The notes below the pieces were generated by a model. The model did not search any database, was not told the DNA's origin, and saw only the letters and a program-made list of their open reading frames with translations. This document shows, one piece after another, positions 35,096-47,172 of a DNA stretch of 64,000 nt. The stretch lies in NCBI RefSeq assembly GCF_017163755.1, contig NZ_JAFIWC010000001.1, positions 124,001 through 188,000 of the forward strand. The letters run 5' to 3'. A program made the position numbers and the translations under genes. Each line of letters starts with the position of its first letter. Within the stretch, counting starts at the first letter, position 1. This stretch comes from Xanthomonas sp. Its GTDB lineage: Bacteria > Pseudomonadota > Gammaproteobacteria > Xanthomonadales > Xanthomonadaceae.

Positions 35096-36769
35096 TCACG
35101 CGCCCGTGCTCCGCGATGCGGGCGGCGGCGCCTCGGCCAGGTGGCGCAACGCAGGCGGCACGAACTGCATGTTGCTGGCCTCGCGGATCGCCAGGCGCAT
35201 CTGCAGATCGAGCACGTCCGGCGGCACCGGTGGCTGATAACCGTCCAGGCTCGCATGCAATGCCTGGCTCGGGGTCAGCGCGTCGGTACGCACGCTGCGG
35301 TAGACCTTCATCGCCAGGGCTTCGGCGGCACCGGGGGTGAGCAGCAGCGGCAATGGCAGCGGCTTCAGCTCGGCCAGCGACAGCGCCACGCCATAGCGCG
35401 CCAGCAGCGCCTGCAGCAACGACGCGCTTTCGTCGTGCGTGGTGGTCGGCAACAACGGCACTTTCACGTCCACGCGTCCGGGCCGCTTCAGGTCCACCTC
35501 GATCAGGTCCGGGCGCGAAGACGCCAACAACCACATCACCCGGCCGCGGTTGTCGCCGTCGCTCATCTCCTGCGCGATCATCGAGTACAGGCGTCCGGAC
35601 AGTCCGCTGTCGCCGCTACCGGCATCGCGTTTCCCAAGCGATTGGTCGGCTTCGTCGATGAACACCATGCAGCGGCCGAGCGCGCGGATCAGCCTGAAGA
35701 TCTTCTCCAGGTTGCCTTCGCTGGAACCGACCCAGCGGTCGCGGAAATTCTTCAGCTTCACCACCGGCACGCCGGCCTCGCCCGCCAGGCACTCGACCAG
35801 GAAGGTCTTGCCGGTCCCGACCGGGCCGCACAACAGGTAGCCCATCGGCAACGCGCGAAGGTCGGCGGCGCGCCACAGCGCGATGTCCTGGCGCAGCCAG
35901 ACCTTCAGCGCGTCCTGCGCATGGTAGTCGTCAAGCGTGCGCGTGGAGTCGATGAACTCGATCAGCCCCGCCGCTTCGGTTTCCACCAATTGCTTCTTGA
36001 TCCCGCTCCAGTCCGCGGGGCCGAGCGTGCGCCGCTGGTGCGCGCGCAGCTTCACCAGGCTCTGCAATGCGCTCACGCCGACCCCGCCCAGGGCCGCCGC
36101 CATGCCCGCATCATCCTGCGCCGCGTCGAATGCGTCCGCATGGTCGACCCGCAGCTGCGCCAACACCACTTCAAGGGTCGCCGGCTCCGGCAACGGCACG
36201 CGGATGCGTGCGGTACGCGCGCCATTGGCCAAGTGCGGGTGCAGATCGTTGAGATTGTCGGCGATCAGGAAACTGGCGAAGCTCAGTTCGGTAAAGGGCG
36301 GCTCGCCCGCCCAGTCGCGCAGCAGACTGGCCAGGCCAGCGATCTCGAACTCGCCCTGGCGCGCGGCCGGCACGATCTGCTCCGCGCCCCGCACCACGCA
36401 CGCCACGTGCAGCGGTTCGGCGCCGCCCAGCGCGAGCAGGTTGGCGTGATAGCGCAGGTAGCGGGTGACCAGCTGCACCGCTTCGTATGGATCGCGCGGC
36501 CAGCCCTTCAGCTCCTTGGCCCCCGGCCATTCGTGGAAGCGTTGGCCACCGCGTGGAACGCTCAGGCCATTGCCCGGGTCGTAGGTGAACACGACATCGA
36601 ACTGCCGCAGCAAACTCGCGTCCAGGTACGCGCCAAGGCCGACCAGGCGCCCGTCCAGCGGAAAACGGTCGCCGACATTGCCATACAGCACGAACTGGCC
36701 ATGGGCGCCGCTTTCGTACGCCAGGCGCAGCTCGCTCAGCCAGTCCGGAACGGGTGCCTCGATACGCAT
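35096..36769 (-). CDS. AAA+ ATPase, Vps4-like C-terminal module with degenerate N-terminal AAA-like half
   Basis: 557 residues. Active AAA module: Walker A GPVGTGKT (315-322), Walker B CMVFIDEADQ (367-376), pore loop 1 RWVGSSEGNLEKIF with W346-V-G (aromatic, hydrophobic, Gly), SSRPDLIEVDLKRPGR with arginine fingers (429, 432), and sensor-1 position occupied by Ser rather than Asn (LLASSRP). The N-terminal 200 residues have AAA-like order (FVLYGNVGDRF, VACVVRGAEQI, SFLIADNLNDL, RIRVPLPEP) but lack a P-loop, so they look like a degenerate first AAA domain. W-V-G pore loops occur in Vps4/katanin-type unfoldases. PspA lies directly upstream (26 bp), so the ATPase may disassemble PspA polymers. 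Role inferred. Confidence 0.88.
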   Translation of the reverse strand: MRIEAPVPDWLSELRLAYESGAHGQFVLYGNVGDRFPLDGRLVGLGAYLDASLLRQFDVVFTYDPGNGLSVPRGGQRFHEWPGAKELKGWPRDPYEAVQLVTRYLRYHANLLALGGAEPLHVACVVRGAEQIVPAARQGEFEIAGLASLLRDWAGEPPFTELSFASFLIADNLNDLHPHLANGARTARIRVPLPEPATLEVVLAQLRVDHADAFDAAQDDAGMAAALGGVGVSALQSLVKLRAHQRRTLGPADWSGIKKQLVETEAAGLIEFIDSTRTLDDYHAQDALKVWLRQDIALWRAADLRALPMGYLLCGPVGTGKTFLVECLAGEAGVPVVKLKNFRDRWVGSSEGNLEKIFRLIRALGRCMVFIDEADQSLGKRDAGSGDSGLSGRLYSMIAQEMSDGDNRGRVMWLLASSRPDLIEVDLKRPGRVDVKVPLLPTTTHDESASLLQALLARYGVALSLAELKPLPLPLLLTPGAAEALAMKVYRSVRTDALTPSQALHASLDGYQPPVPPDVLDLQMRLAIREASNMQFVPPALRHLAEAPPPASRSTGA

Positions 36770-36795
36770 GCCGGTACCTGCCGGGTCGCGCGCGC

Positions 36796-37554
36796 TCAAC
36801 CTTCGCTGTCGGCAATCGGCTTGGGCGCCACGCCCGCACCCATGCTGCGCGGTGGCGCAGGCACCTGCGGCTCGCCCAGGCTGAGGCCCTCGCTGGCGGC
36901 GAAGTCGGCCAGCGCCTGGTCGGCCAGCGCCTTCATCTCCGCCTCCTGCACCTGAACCTGGCTCATGTCCAGCGAATCGCGCGCCACCCGGGCGCGCCCG
37001 GCGGCCTGGGTGCGTTCCTCTTCGACCATCTCGTGCAGCCGGTTCAGCGTGTCGCCGGAGCCGCCGATCTGGCCGATCATGCCGGCGGCCATTTCGTTCA
37101 TCTCGGCCATCGCCTGCTTCATCCGCATGTCGTTGATCGCGCCTTTCAGGCTCTCGATCTTGGCCCGCGCCGCGGCGACCGCGACATCGCGCGCCTTGAC
37201 CAGGTCCCGGTAGGTGGTTTCGGCCTGCTCCAGCTGGCGCCGGTTCTCTTCCAGCTCGCGCTTGACCGTTTGCAGGCGCAGGGCATGCTGAGCGGCGGCG
37301 TCCTGGTTGCCGGCGCGCAGGTGCGCGGTGGCGCGCGCGCGCAGCTCGCGCTCCTCGGCCTCCAGCTTGCGCACCTGGCTCATCAGCCGCTCGGCCAGGC
37401 CGGCGTGGCTGGCCAGCCCCTGGTTGTAGCTGCCGATCTGCTTGCGCAGATTCTCCTGCTCCAGCGACAGCAGCGCTTCGGGATTGCGTCGCTCCAGGTC
37501 GTTGACGAACAGCGAAAGAAAGCCGCGAAAGACATTGGCCAGGCGCTTGAACAT
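36796..37554 (-). CDS. PspA/IM30 family protein (ESCRT-III-like)
   Basis: 252 residues from ATG 37554. The N-terminal amphipathic helix (MFKRLANVFRGFLSLFVNDL) and long helical coiled coil (EERELRARATAHLRAGNQDA, VKRELEENRRQLEQAETTYR, AAARAKIESLKGAINDMR) match PspA/Vipp1, which polymerise on the inner face of the membrane and belong to the ESCRT-III superfamily. The C-terminus is rich in Pro/Gly and lacks the long Vipp1 tail. It is the first gene of the operon and faces the barnase gene across 129 bp. Classical psp partners (PspB, PspC, PspF) are not in this window. Confidence 0.87.
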   Translation of the reverse strand: MFKRLANVFRGFLSLFVNDLERRNPEALLSLEQENLRKQIGSYNQGLASHAGLAERLMSQVRKLEAEERELRARATAHLRAGNQDAAAQHALRLQTVKRELEENRRQLEQAETTYRDLVKARDVAVAAARAKIESLKGAINDMRMKQAMAEMNEMAAGMIGQIGGSGDTLNRLHEMVEEERTQAAGRARVARDSLDMSQVQVQEAEMKALADQALADFAASEGLSLGEPQVPAPPRSMGAGVAPKPIADSEG

Positions 37555-37683
37555 TGCAACTCCTGTAGGCAACCGTTAGGCAGGCGCGCTCGTTTCCCCA
37601 GGCGCGCCGTACGCCATTTAAGCAAAAAACAGCCGCCCCGCCCATACTGGCGAATGAAAGTTCCCGATCCGCGAGGATTCCCG

Positions 37684-38151
37684 ATGCGCAAGCCCACCCT
37701 GTTGATCGCCGCGATCGTGCTGCTGGCCGCCGGCCTGTGGGGCATCCGCGCGCTGCAGCAGCCGCCGCATCCGCAGTTCGCGCCGTCGTTGAGCGCTCCG
37801 CCGGCGCCGCCGACCGCCGCGCCGGTGCCGGCGGCCGCACCCGCCGGCGCGCGGGATGCGCTGCCGCCGTTCCTGCCGCCGGAAGCGCGCGCGACGATCG
37901 CGCTGATCCAGCGCGGCGGCCCGTTCCCGCACCGGCAGGACGGCAGCGTGTTCGCCAACCGCGAGTCGCGGCTGCCGTCACGCCCGCGCGGCTACTATCG
38001 CGAGTACACCGTGGCCACGCCCGGCCTCGATCACCGCGGTATGCGCCGCATCGTCACCGGCGGCGACCCGCCGGACGTCTGGTTTTACAGCGACGACCAT
38101 TACGAGAGTTTCCGCAGTTTCAGCATCGCCTCCGGGAGGCCGTCGCCATGA
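37684..38151 (+). CDS. Secreted barnase-like ribonuclease
   Basis: 155 residues; ATG 37684 has GAGG 8 nt upstream. An N-terminal hydrophobic helix (LLIAAIVLLAAGLWGI) serves as signal or anchor, followed by a Pro-Ala linker to about 60. The C-terminal 90 residues are a microbial guanyl-type ribonuclease of the barnase family: FANRESRLPSRPRGYYREYTV with catalytic E107, RRIVTGG with Arg121/122, and DDHYESF with catalytic H139. All three catalytic positions are present. The stop overlaps the barstar ATG (ATGA), so inhibitor translation is coupled to toxin translation. Confidence 0.9.
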   Translation: MRKPTLLIAAIVLLAAGLWGIRALQQPPHPQFAPSLSAPPAPPTAAPVPAAAPAGARDALPPFLPPEARATIALIQRGGPFPHRQDGSVFANRESRLPSRPRGYYREYTVATPGLDHRGMRRIVTGGDPPDVWFYSDDHYESFRSFSIASGRPSP

Positions 38152-38645
38152 ATACCTTCAACCTTTCGCTGGACCTGGCCGAACCGGCCGCGTCCGGCGT
38201 CTACCGCGTCGCCAACGACGATCTGGACACGATCGCCGCGCTGGCGCGCGACGCCGGGCTGCGGCTGTGCCGGATCGACCTGCGCGGCTGCAACAGCAAG
38301 CCGATGCTGCTGATGCGGCTGGCCGCGCAGCTGGATTTCCCGATCGGCTTCGGCCGCAACTGGGACGCCCTGATGGACGGCCTGCGCGACCTGTCCTGGC
38401 TGCCGGCCAAGGGCGGCTATGCGCTGCTGCTCGAGGACGCGGCCGAACTGCAGGCGGTGGCGCCAAAGGACTTCGAGGTGCTGCTCGAGATCCTCGACGA
38501 CGTGGCCAAGGAATGGGCGCAGGACGGCATCGCCTTCACCGCCTTCGTCGGCCTGCTGGCCGGCGACGAGGCCGAGGACGCGCACGGCGACGAACAGGAC
38601 GAGATGGCCGACGAAGACGAAACGGACGAGGACGCCTCGCGCTGA
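38148..38645 (+). CDS. Barstar-family ribonuclease inhibitor with acidic tail
   Basis: 165 residues. The barstar fold spans about residues 12-125: CRIDLRGCNSKPMLL, FPIGFGRNWDALMDGLRDLSW (homologous to the barstar inhibitory YYGxNLDALWD helix with its key Asp), and DFEVLLEILDDVAKEW. A C-terminal tail of about 28 residues (137-165) is almost entirely Asp/Glu, unlike the 90-residue classical barstar. It should bind and block the RNase in the cytoplasm before export. Immediate overlap with the RNase gene fixes the start. Confidence 0.9.
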   Translation: MNTFNLSLDLAEPAASGVYRVANDDLDTIAALARDAGLRLCRIDLRGCNSKPMLLMRLAAQLDFPIGFGRNWDALMDGLRDLSWLPAKGGYALLLEDAAELQAVAPKDFEVLLEILDDVAKEWAQDGIAFTAFVGLLAGDEAEDAHGDEQDEMADEDETDEDASR

Positions 38646-39086
38646 GCGCAAGCAGGCCGCGTGTTCGCAGCTCCCGGGTGCCGGTACAGGGCCGGGTTGC
38701 CTCTCTCTTGGCAGGTCGCGACAACAGCCGTGCGCGTCGCGGTTTGGCACCTGCGAACGGCTCCGCGCGAGCCTGGACCATCCATCGCGTCGGGTGCCGG
38801 CCGCGCATGCTGCACGGCGCGGTGCGCGCAACCGATCCGCATTTCCCGCACGCCTGTGGTTGTAGCAGCAACTTCGGTCGCGACAGGTGTTGCCGCTGGA
38901 GCCCGTCGCGACTGAAGCCGCTCTCCTACAAGGGGATCTCCGAGGCGTGTGGCGCGCCTGCCAGGCTTCAGTCCCGATGGACCCGAACCTGCCCTCTCCC
39001 CATGGCGTTCATCGCCACCGGCGGCCGCGGCCGAACCGGTCGCGTCCGCATCAACCGCATCAAGGGCTACGCCAAGCGCGCAGCGC
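38646..39086. other. Gene-free stretch containing a repeat pair
   Basis: 441 bp between barstar and the end of the Uup gene. The only structure seen is the degenerate REP pair at 38860-38931. No coding signal is convincing on either strand. Confidence 0.5.
38860..38931. repeat. Degenerate REP-type inverted repeat
   Basis: TTGTAGCAGCAACTTCGG (38860-38877) and the reverse-complement GTCGCGACTGAAGCCGC (38905-38921) with CTCCTACAA behind form imperfect arms about 20 nt apart. It shares the GTAGGAGCGGCTTCAG-type core with the perfect copy at 8637-8700. Confidence 0.55.
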
Positions 39087-40961
<1,875 letters not shown>

Positions 40962-40977
40962 GCGCTATTGTACGTGG

Positions 40978-41340
40978 ATGCGCCCGCCACCGAACCCGAA
41001 CGCCGCCCCGGCCGTGCGCGACGGCCATCGCCGCCGTTCGCTGCGTATCGCCCCGGACCTTATCCAGGCGCGCTTCGGGGCCGACAACTTCGACGACGCC
41101 CACGACGCGCTGATCGACCTGCTGCGCGAATGCTGCGGCAACGGCGGCTACCGGGTGGACGCGGATTTCGACGCGCGCCATCCCAATCCCTGGTTCCATC
41201 GCTACGTGCTGCACCTGGACGACGGCCCGGCCGATCTCGGGCCCGAGCAGGCGGGCGCGGCCGCCGGCGTGTCCGAGGTCTGCTTCCGCGAATTCGTGCG
41301 CCGCGTCGCCGCGCTGGGGCTGGACCCGGCGGTCGACTGA
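40978..41340 (+). CDS. Small conserved protein of unknown function
   Basis: 120 residues from ATG 40978 (MRPPPN). The central part (SLRIAPDLIQARFGADNFDD, AHDALIDLLRECCGNGGYR, PWFHRYVLHLDD) has the composition of a soluble alpha/beta protein. No family is recognised. It is divergent from uup with only 16 bp between, so their promoters overlap, and it reads into dbpA 114 bp later. Confidence 0.6.
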   Translation: MRPPPNPNAAPAVRDGHRRRSLRIAPDLIQARFGADNFDDAHDALIDLLRECCGNGGYRVDADFDARHPNPWFHRYVLHLDDGPADLGPEQAGAAAGVSEVCFREFVRRVAALGLDPAVD

Positions 41341-41410
41341 CCGCGGCCCCGCCGGAGCCCCTGCGCCCCGGTCTGCGCGCGACCTGGACGGGTGATCCGG
41401 CCGTGTTTTT

Positions 41411-41442
41411 CCGGGTCCCCGGTCCCGAGTCCCGAGTCCCGG
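41411..41442 (+). repeat. Tandem GGGTCCCGAGTCCCGAGTCCC repeat
   Basis: CCGGGTCCCCGGTCCCGAG followed by repeated GTCCCGAGTCCC units upstream of dbpA. It is related to the GGGATTGGGG family at 4507, 55493 and 57745 but with C in place of T. It is likely a neutral intergenic expansion. Confidence 0.45.
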
Positions 41443-41454
41443 CTAAAATGCCCC

Positions 41455-42831
<1,377 letters not shown>

Positions 42832-42838
42832 ACATTCG

Positions 42839-43050
42839 CAGCAGCGGCTGGAACCGCTGGCGCACGACGAGGACGGCAACGCCTGGAGCGAGGGGCCAGT
42901 GCGCTGGATGCAAGGGGGGCGGCTGCGGGACACCGGGCACGGGCTGCTGCGGGTGCTCGCGCACGACGGCAGGCTCTGCAAGGCCGGCCGGTTCGACGGC
43001 CATCTGCGCCATGCCGACGCCTACGCCGACCCCAGCTGGAAACGGCCGTC
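42839..43050 (+). pseudogene. Remnant of a truncated gene, MORN/YwqK-like
   Basis: One frame of about 70 codons has strong G/C-ending codon use and reads QQRLEPLAHDEDGNAWSEGP, then MQGGRLRDTGHGLLRVLAHD, GRLCKAGRFDGHLRHADAYA. The repeated G-x-x-G pattern faintly resembles MORN/YwqK repeats. No start codon or ribosome-binding site precedes it and it begins immediately after dbpA, so it appears to be a 5'-truncated fragment joined to the edge of the A+T-rich insert that follows. Confidence 0.4.
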
Positions 43051-43094
43051 TACCCGCACTGGGCGTGCGGCCAGGTCCTGCCGGTTCGCGCCTC

Positions 43095-43373
43095 TCAGAA
43101 CAGGGAGAAGATCATCGCACCTGCGAAGACGATGAGCAGCACAATGTACAGCGGGCGGAATATATGGAAACGCTGCCAGTTTGTAAGGCCAAGATCATTG
43201 ATATGGATCCGCTTATCAAGCTTCACGTCATCCATACCGCTATCAACCGAAAAATCCCCGCGATTCTTCTTATAAAACCGGTATTCCTTGACCTGTACGA
43301 CGATCTGATGAACCGCCAGAAGGCTGACCGCCAAGAACGCTGCTGAAAAAACCGCAATTTCCAGAATCAGCAT
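43095..43373 (-). CDS. Small two-TM membrane protein with foreign base composition
   Basis: 92 residues from ATG 43373 with GAGGGCGAATAT in front (GAGG 8 nt upstream). Two hydrophobic segments flank a polar charged middle: MLILEIAVFSAAFLAVSLLA and the C-terminal IFRPLYIVLLIVFAGAMIFS. The middle (YKKNRGDFSVDSGMDDVKLD, KRIHINDLGLTN) is unlike other proteins here in its Lys/Asn/Ile content. The DNA is clearly more A+T-rich than the surroundings (AAATCCCCGCGATTCTTC, TTATAAAACCGG), a sign of transfer. Function unknown. It sits next to a gene remnant, between dbpA and apt. Confidence 0.6.
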   Translation of the reverse strand: MLILEIAVFSAAFLAVSLLAVHQIVVQVKEYRFYKKNRGDFSVDSGMDDVKLDKRIHINDLGLTNWQRFHIFRPLYIVLLIVFAGAMIFSLF

Positions 43374-43436
43374 ATATTCGCCCTCGCCTGTAGCCTCGGA
43401 AAGACCGGTTTTCCTCGATCCAAAGACCGTCAAGCA

Positions 43437-43973
<537 letters not shown>

Positions 43974-44046
43974 GGCGTCGATGGCGCCTGGCGCCGGCAA
44001 GAGAAGGGCGCCAATGCTAACCGTTGCGCCGCCGCCGTGCGCGGCG

Positions 44047-47000
44047 CTACGCCGCGCCGGGCGCAGGCGGGGCCGCCGCGCCGTGCAGCAGGCGCCGCAC
44101 CAGCACGAAGAACAGCGGCACCAGGAAGATCGCCAGCAGCGTGCCCGAGACCATGCCGCCGATCACGCTGACCCCGATCTCGCGCCGGCTGGCCGCGCCG
44201 GCGCCGGTGGACAGCGCCAGCGGCAGCACGCCGGCGACGAACGCCAGCGAGGTCATCACGATCGGCCGCAGGCGCAGCCGCGCGCCTTCCAGCGCCGCCT
44301 CGCGCAGCGGCCGCCCCGCCCGTTGCTGCGCCTCGGCGAACTCGACGATCAGGATCGCGTTCTTGGCCGACAGGCCGATCGTGGTCAGCAGCCCCACCTG
44401 GAAGTAGATGTCGTTGACGAAGCCGGCCAGCGTGGTCGCCACGACCGTACCGAGCACGCCCAGCGGAATCACCAGCAGCACCGCCACCGGGATCGACCAG
44501 CTCTCGTACAGCGCCGCCAGGCACAGGAAAATGAACAGGATCGACGCGGTGTACAGCCACAGCGTCTGGTTGCTGGACAACTGCTCCTGGTACGACAGCC
44601 CGCTCCATTGCAGGTCGAAGCCCTTCTGCTCGGCGACCAGCGCCTGCATCCGCTGCATCGCCTCGCCGGAACTGCCGCCGGCCGCGGCGCCGCCCTGGAT
44701 CTGCGCCGCCGGCAGCCCGTTGAAGCGCTGCTGCAGCTGCGGCCCACGGGTCCAGCGGGTGCTGGCGAACGCCGCGAACGGCGCCATCTGCCCGCTGCTG
44801 CCGCGCACGTACCATTGGCCGATGTCCTCCGGCAGCGAGCGGTACGGCGCATCGCCCTGCACGTAGACGCGCTTGACCCGGCCGCGGTCGATGAAGTCGT
44901 TGACGTAGCTGCCGCCCCACGCGGTGGACAGGGTCGCGTTGATGTCGCTGTGCGCCAGGCCCAGCGCGCTGGCCTGGGCCTGGTCGATGTCGACCTGCAG
45001 CTGCGCCTTGTCGCCCAGCCCGTTGAGCCGCACCGCGGTCAGCTGCGGGTCGTCGCCGGCCTGCTGCAGCACCTGCTGCTGCGCGCGCAGCAAGGCCGCG
45101 CGGCCGGCGCCGTCGCTGTCGCGGATCCACAGCTCGAAACCGCTGGACTGGCCCAGTCCGCGCACCGCCGGCGGCGACAGCACGCTGATGCGCGCGTCGC
45201 CGATGCCGCGGAAGTGGGCGTTGGCGCGATCGATGATCGCCTGCGCGGTGTTGTGGCGGTCGCGCTCGCCCCACGGCTTGAGCGCGACGAAGGCCTGCGC
45301 CGCGTTCTGGCCGACGCCGGCGTTGTTGCGCCCCACCACCATGAAGATCGCGCTGAGGTTGTCCTTCTCGTGGGTCATGAAGTAGTCGGTGATGCGCCGG
45401 CCAAGCGCCTCGGTCCTGGCCAGCGGCGTGCCTTCGGGCGTGGTGAACTGGATCTGCACCTGGCCCTGGTCCTCGACCGGCAGGAAGCCGGTGGGCATGC
45501 GCGCGTACAGCGCCGCCATCGCCAGCGCCACCCCCAGGTACAACGCCATCCAGCGCCGCGGCTGCTGCAGCAGCGTGCCGAGCCGGCGCTGGTAGGCGTG
45601 CTGGCCGCGTTCCACGCCGCGGTTGAACCGGCGGAAGAAGCGCCCGGGCTCGCGCTCCTTTTCCACCGGCTTGAGCAGCGTCGCGCACAGCGCCGGGGTC
45701 AGGGTCAGCGCGACCAGCGCCGACAGCGCCATCGCCGAGGCGATGGTGATGGAGAACTGGCGATAGATGATGCCGGTGGAGCCGCCGAAGAACGCCATCG
45801 GCAGGAACACCGCGCCCAGCACCACGGTGATGCCGATCAGCGCGCCGGTGATCTCGCCCATCGAGCGCTCGGTGGCTTCGCGCGGCGGCAGGTGCTCCTC
45901 GTGCATGATCCGCTCGACGTTCTCCACCACCACGATCGCGTCGTCGACCAGCAGGCCGATCGCCAGCACCATCGCGAACAGGGTCAGCGTGTTGATGGTG
46001 AAGCCGGCCGCGGCCAGGATGCCGAAGGTGCCCAGCAGCACCACCGGCACGGTGATCGCCGGGATCAGCGTGGCGCGCCCGTTCTGCAGGAACAGGAACA
46101 TCACCACCACCACCAGCACGATCGCCTCGGCCAGGGTGTGCACCACGCCCTCGATCGACACGCGCACGAACGGCGTGCTGTCGCGCGGGTACGCCACCTC
46201 CACGCCATGCGGGAACGTCGGCTTGAGCCGTTCGATCGCCGCGCGCACCGCATCGGAGGTGGCCAGCGCGTTGGCGCCGGAGGACAGCGTCACCGAAAAC
46301 CCCGAGGCCGGGTGGCCGTTGAGCCAGGTGCTGTTCTGGTAGTTCTCCGCGCCGATCTCCACCCGCGCCACGTCGCCCAGGCGCACGCTGGAGCCGTCGG
46401 GCAGCGTGGTCAGGATGATGTCGCGGAACTGCTCGGGCGTCTGCAGCCGCGACTGCGCGGTGACCGTCGCGTTCAACGCCTGGTCCGGCCCGGTCGGCAG
46501 CGCACCGAGCTCGCCGGCGGTGACCTGGGTGTTCTGCGTCTGGATCGCGTTGCGCACGTCGCCCGGCATCAACGCGTAGGCGTTGAGCTTGTGCGGGTCC
46601 AGCCATACGCGCATCGCGTACTGCGCGCCGAACACGTTGATCTCGCCGACGCCGTTGATGCGGCTGATCGGATCCTGCAGGGTGCTGACCAGGAAATCGG
46701 AGATGTCGACGTTGCTGAGCGTGTCGGTGGTGTCGTACAACGCCACCACCATCAGGCTGTCGCCCTGCGACTTGGCCACGGTCACGCCCTGCTGCTGCAC
46801 TTCCTGCGGCAGCCGGTTCAGGGCCTGGTTGACCGCGTTCTGCACCTGCACCTGGGCGATGTCCGGATCGGCGCTCTGGTCGAAGGTGATGCTGATCCGC
46901 GACTGCCCGGACGAGGAGCTGGTCGAGGAGAAGTACAGCAGGTGGTCGATGCCCTTGATCTGCTGCTCGATCACCTGGGTGACGCTGTCCTCCACCGTCT

Positions 47001-47166
47001 GCGCCGAGGCGCCGTTGTAGGTGGCGGTGACGTTGACCGTGGGCGGGGCGATGTCCGGGTACTGCTCCACCGGCAGGGTGGCGACCGCGATCGCACCCAT
47101 GCCCATGATGCAGATCGCCAGCACCCAGGCGAAGATCGGCCGGCGTATGAAGAAACGCGCGAGCAT
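44047..47166 (-). CDS. RND efflux transporter, inner-membrane pump (AcrB/MexB type)
   Basis: 1039 residues, the standard length for hydrophobe/amphiphile efflux-1 pumps. It begins [20 protein letters not shown]. Helix 4 contains the proton-relay Asp pair in [20 protein letters not shown], and blocks such as [21 protein letters not shown] [40 protein letters not shown] and the final [16 protein letters not shown] are typical. It forms a trimer that exports drugs and lipophiles. The adaptor gene is 6 bp upstream; no outer-membrane channel gene is in the operon, so a TolC/OprM partner must lie elsewhere. Confidence 0.95.
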   Translation of the reverse strand: MLARFFIRRPIFAWVLAICIMGMGAIAVATLPVEQYPDIAPPTVNVTATYNGASAQTVEDSVTQVIEQQIKGIDHLLYFSSTSSSSGQSRISITFDQSADPDIAQVQVQNAVNQALNRLPQEVQQQGVTVAKSQGDSLMVVALYDTTDTLSNVDISDFLVSTLQDPISRINGVGEINVFGAQYAMRVWLDPHKLNAYALMPGDVRNAIQTQNTQVTAGELGALPTGPDQALNATVTAQSRLQTPEQFRDIILTTLPDGSSVRLGDVARVEIGAENYQNSTWLNGHPASGFSVTLSSGANALATSDAVRAAIERLKPTFPHGVEVAYPRDSTPFVRVSIEGVVHTLAEAIVLVVVVMFLFLQNGRATLIPAITVPVVLLGTFGILAAAGFTINTLTLFAMVLAIGLLVDDAIVVVENVERIMHEEHLPPREATERSMGEITGALIGITVVLGAVFLPMAFFGGSTGIIYRQFSITIASAMALSALVALTLTPALCATLLKPVEKEREPGRFFRRFNRGVERGQHAYQRRLGTLLQQPRRWMALYLGVALAMAALYARMPTGFLPVEDQGQVQIQFTTPEGTPLARTEALGRRITDYFMTHEKDNLSAIFMVVGRNNAGVGQNAAQAFVALKPWGERDRHNTAQAIIDRANAHFRGIGDARISVLSPPAVRGLGQSSGFELWIRDSDGAGRAALLRAQQQVLQQAGDDPQLTAVRLNGLGDKAQLQVDIDQAQASALGLAHSDINATLSTAWGGSYVNDFIDRGRVKRVYVQGDAPYRSLPEDIGQWYVRGSSGQMAPFAAFASTRWTRGPQLQQRFNGLPAAQIQGGAAAGGSSGEAMQRMQALVAEQKGFDLQWSGLSYQEQLSSNQTLWLYTASILFIFLCLAALYESWSIPVAVLLVIPLGVLGTVVATTLAGFVNDIYFQVGLLTTIGLSAKNAILIVEFAEAQQRAGRPLREAALEGARLRLRPIVMTSLAFVAGVLPLALSTGAGAASRREIGVSVIGGMVSGTLLAIFLVPLFFVLVRRLLHGAAAPPAPGAA

Positions 47167-47172
47167 GCCGGC

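Noticed and set aside
32563..38645. Anti-phage defence island interpretation of PspA-AAA plus barnase-barstar
   Set aside because: No nuclease effector fused to the AAA protein, no mobile element and native base composition; an envelope function explains the TM, SBP and OmpA parts better.
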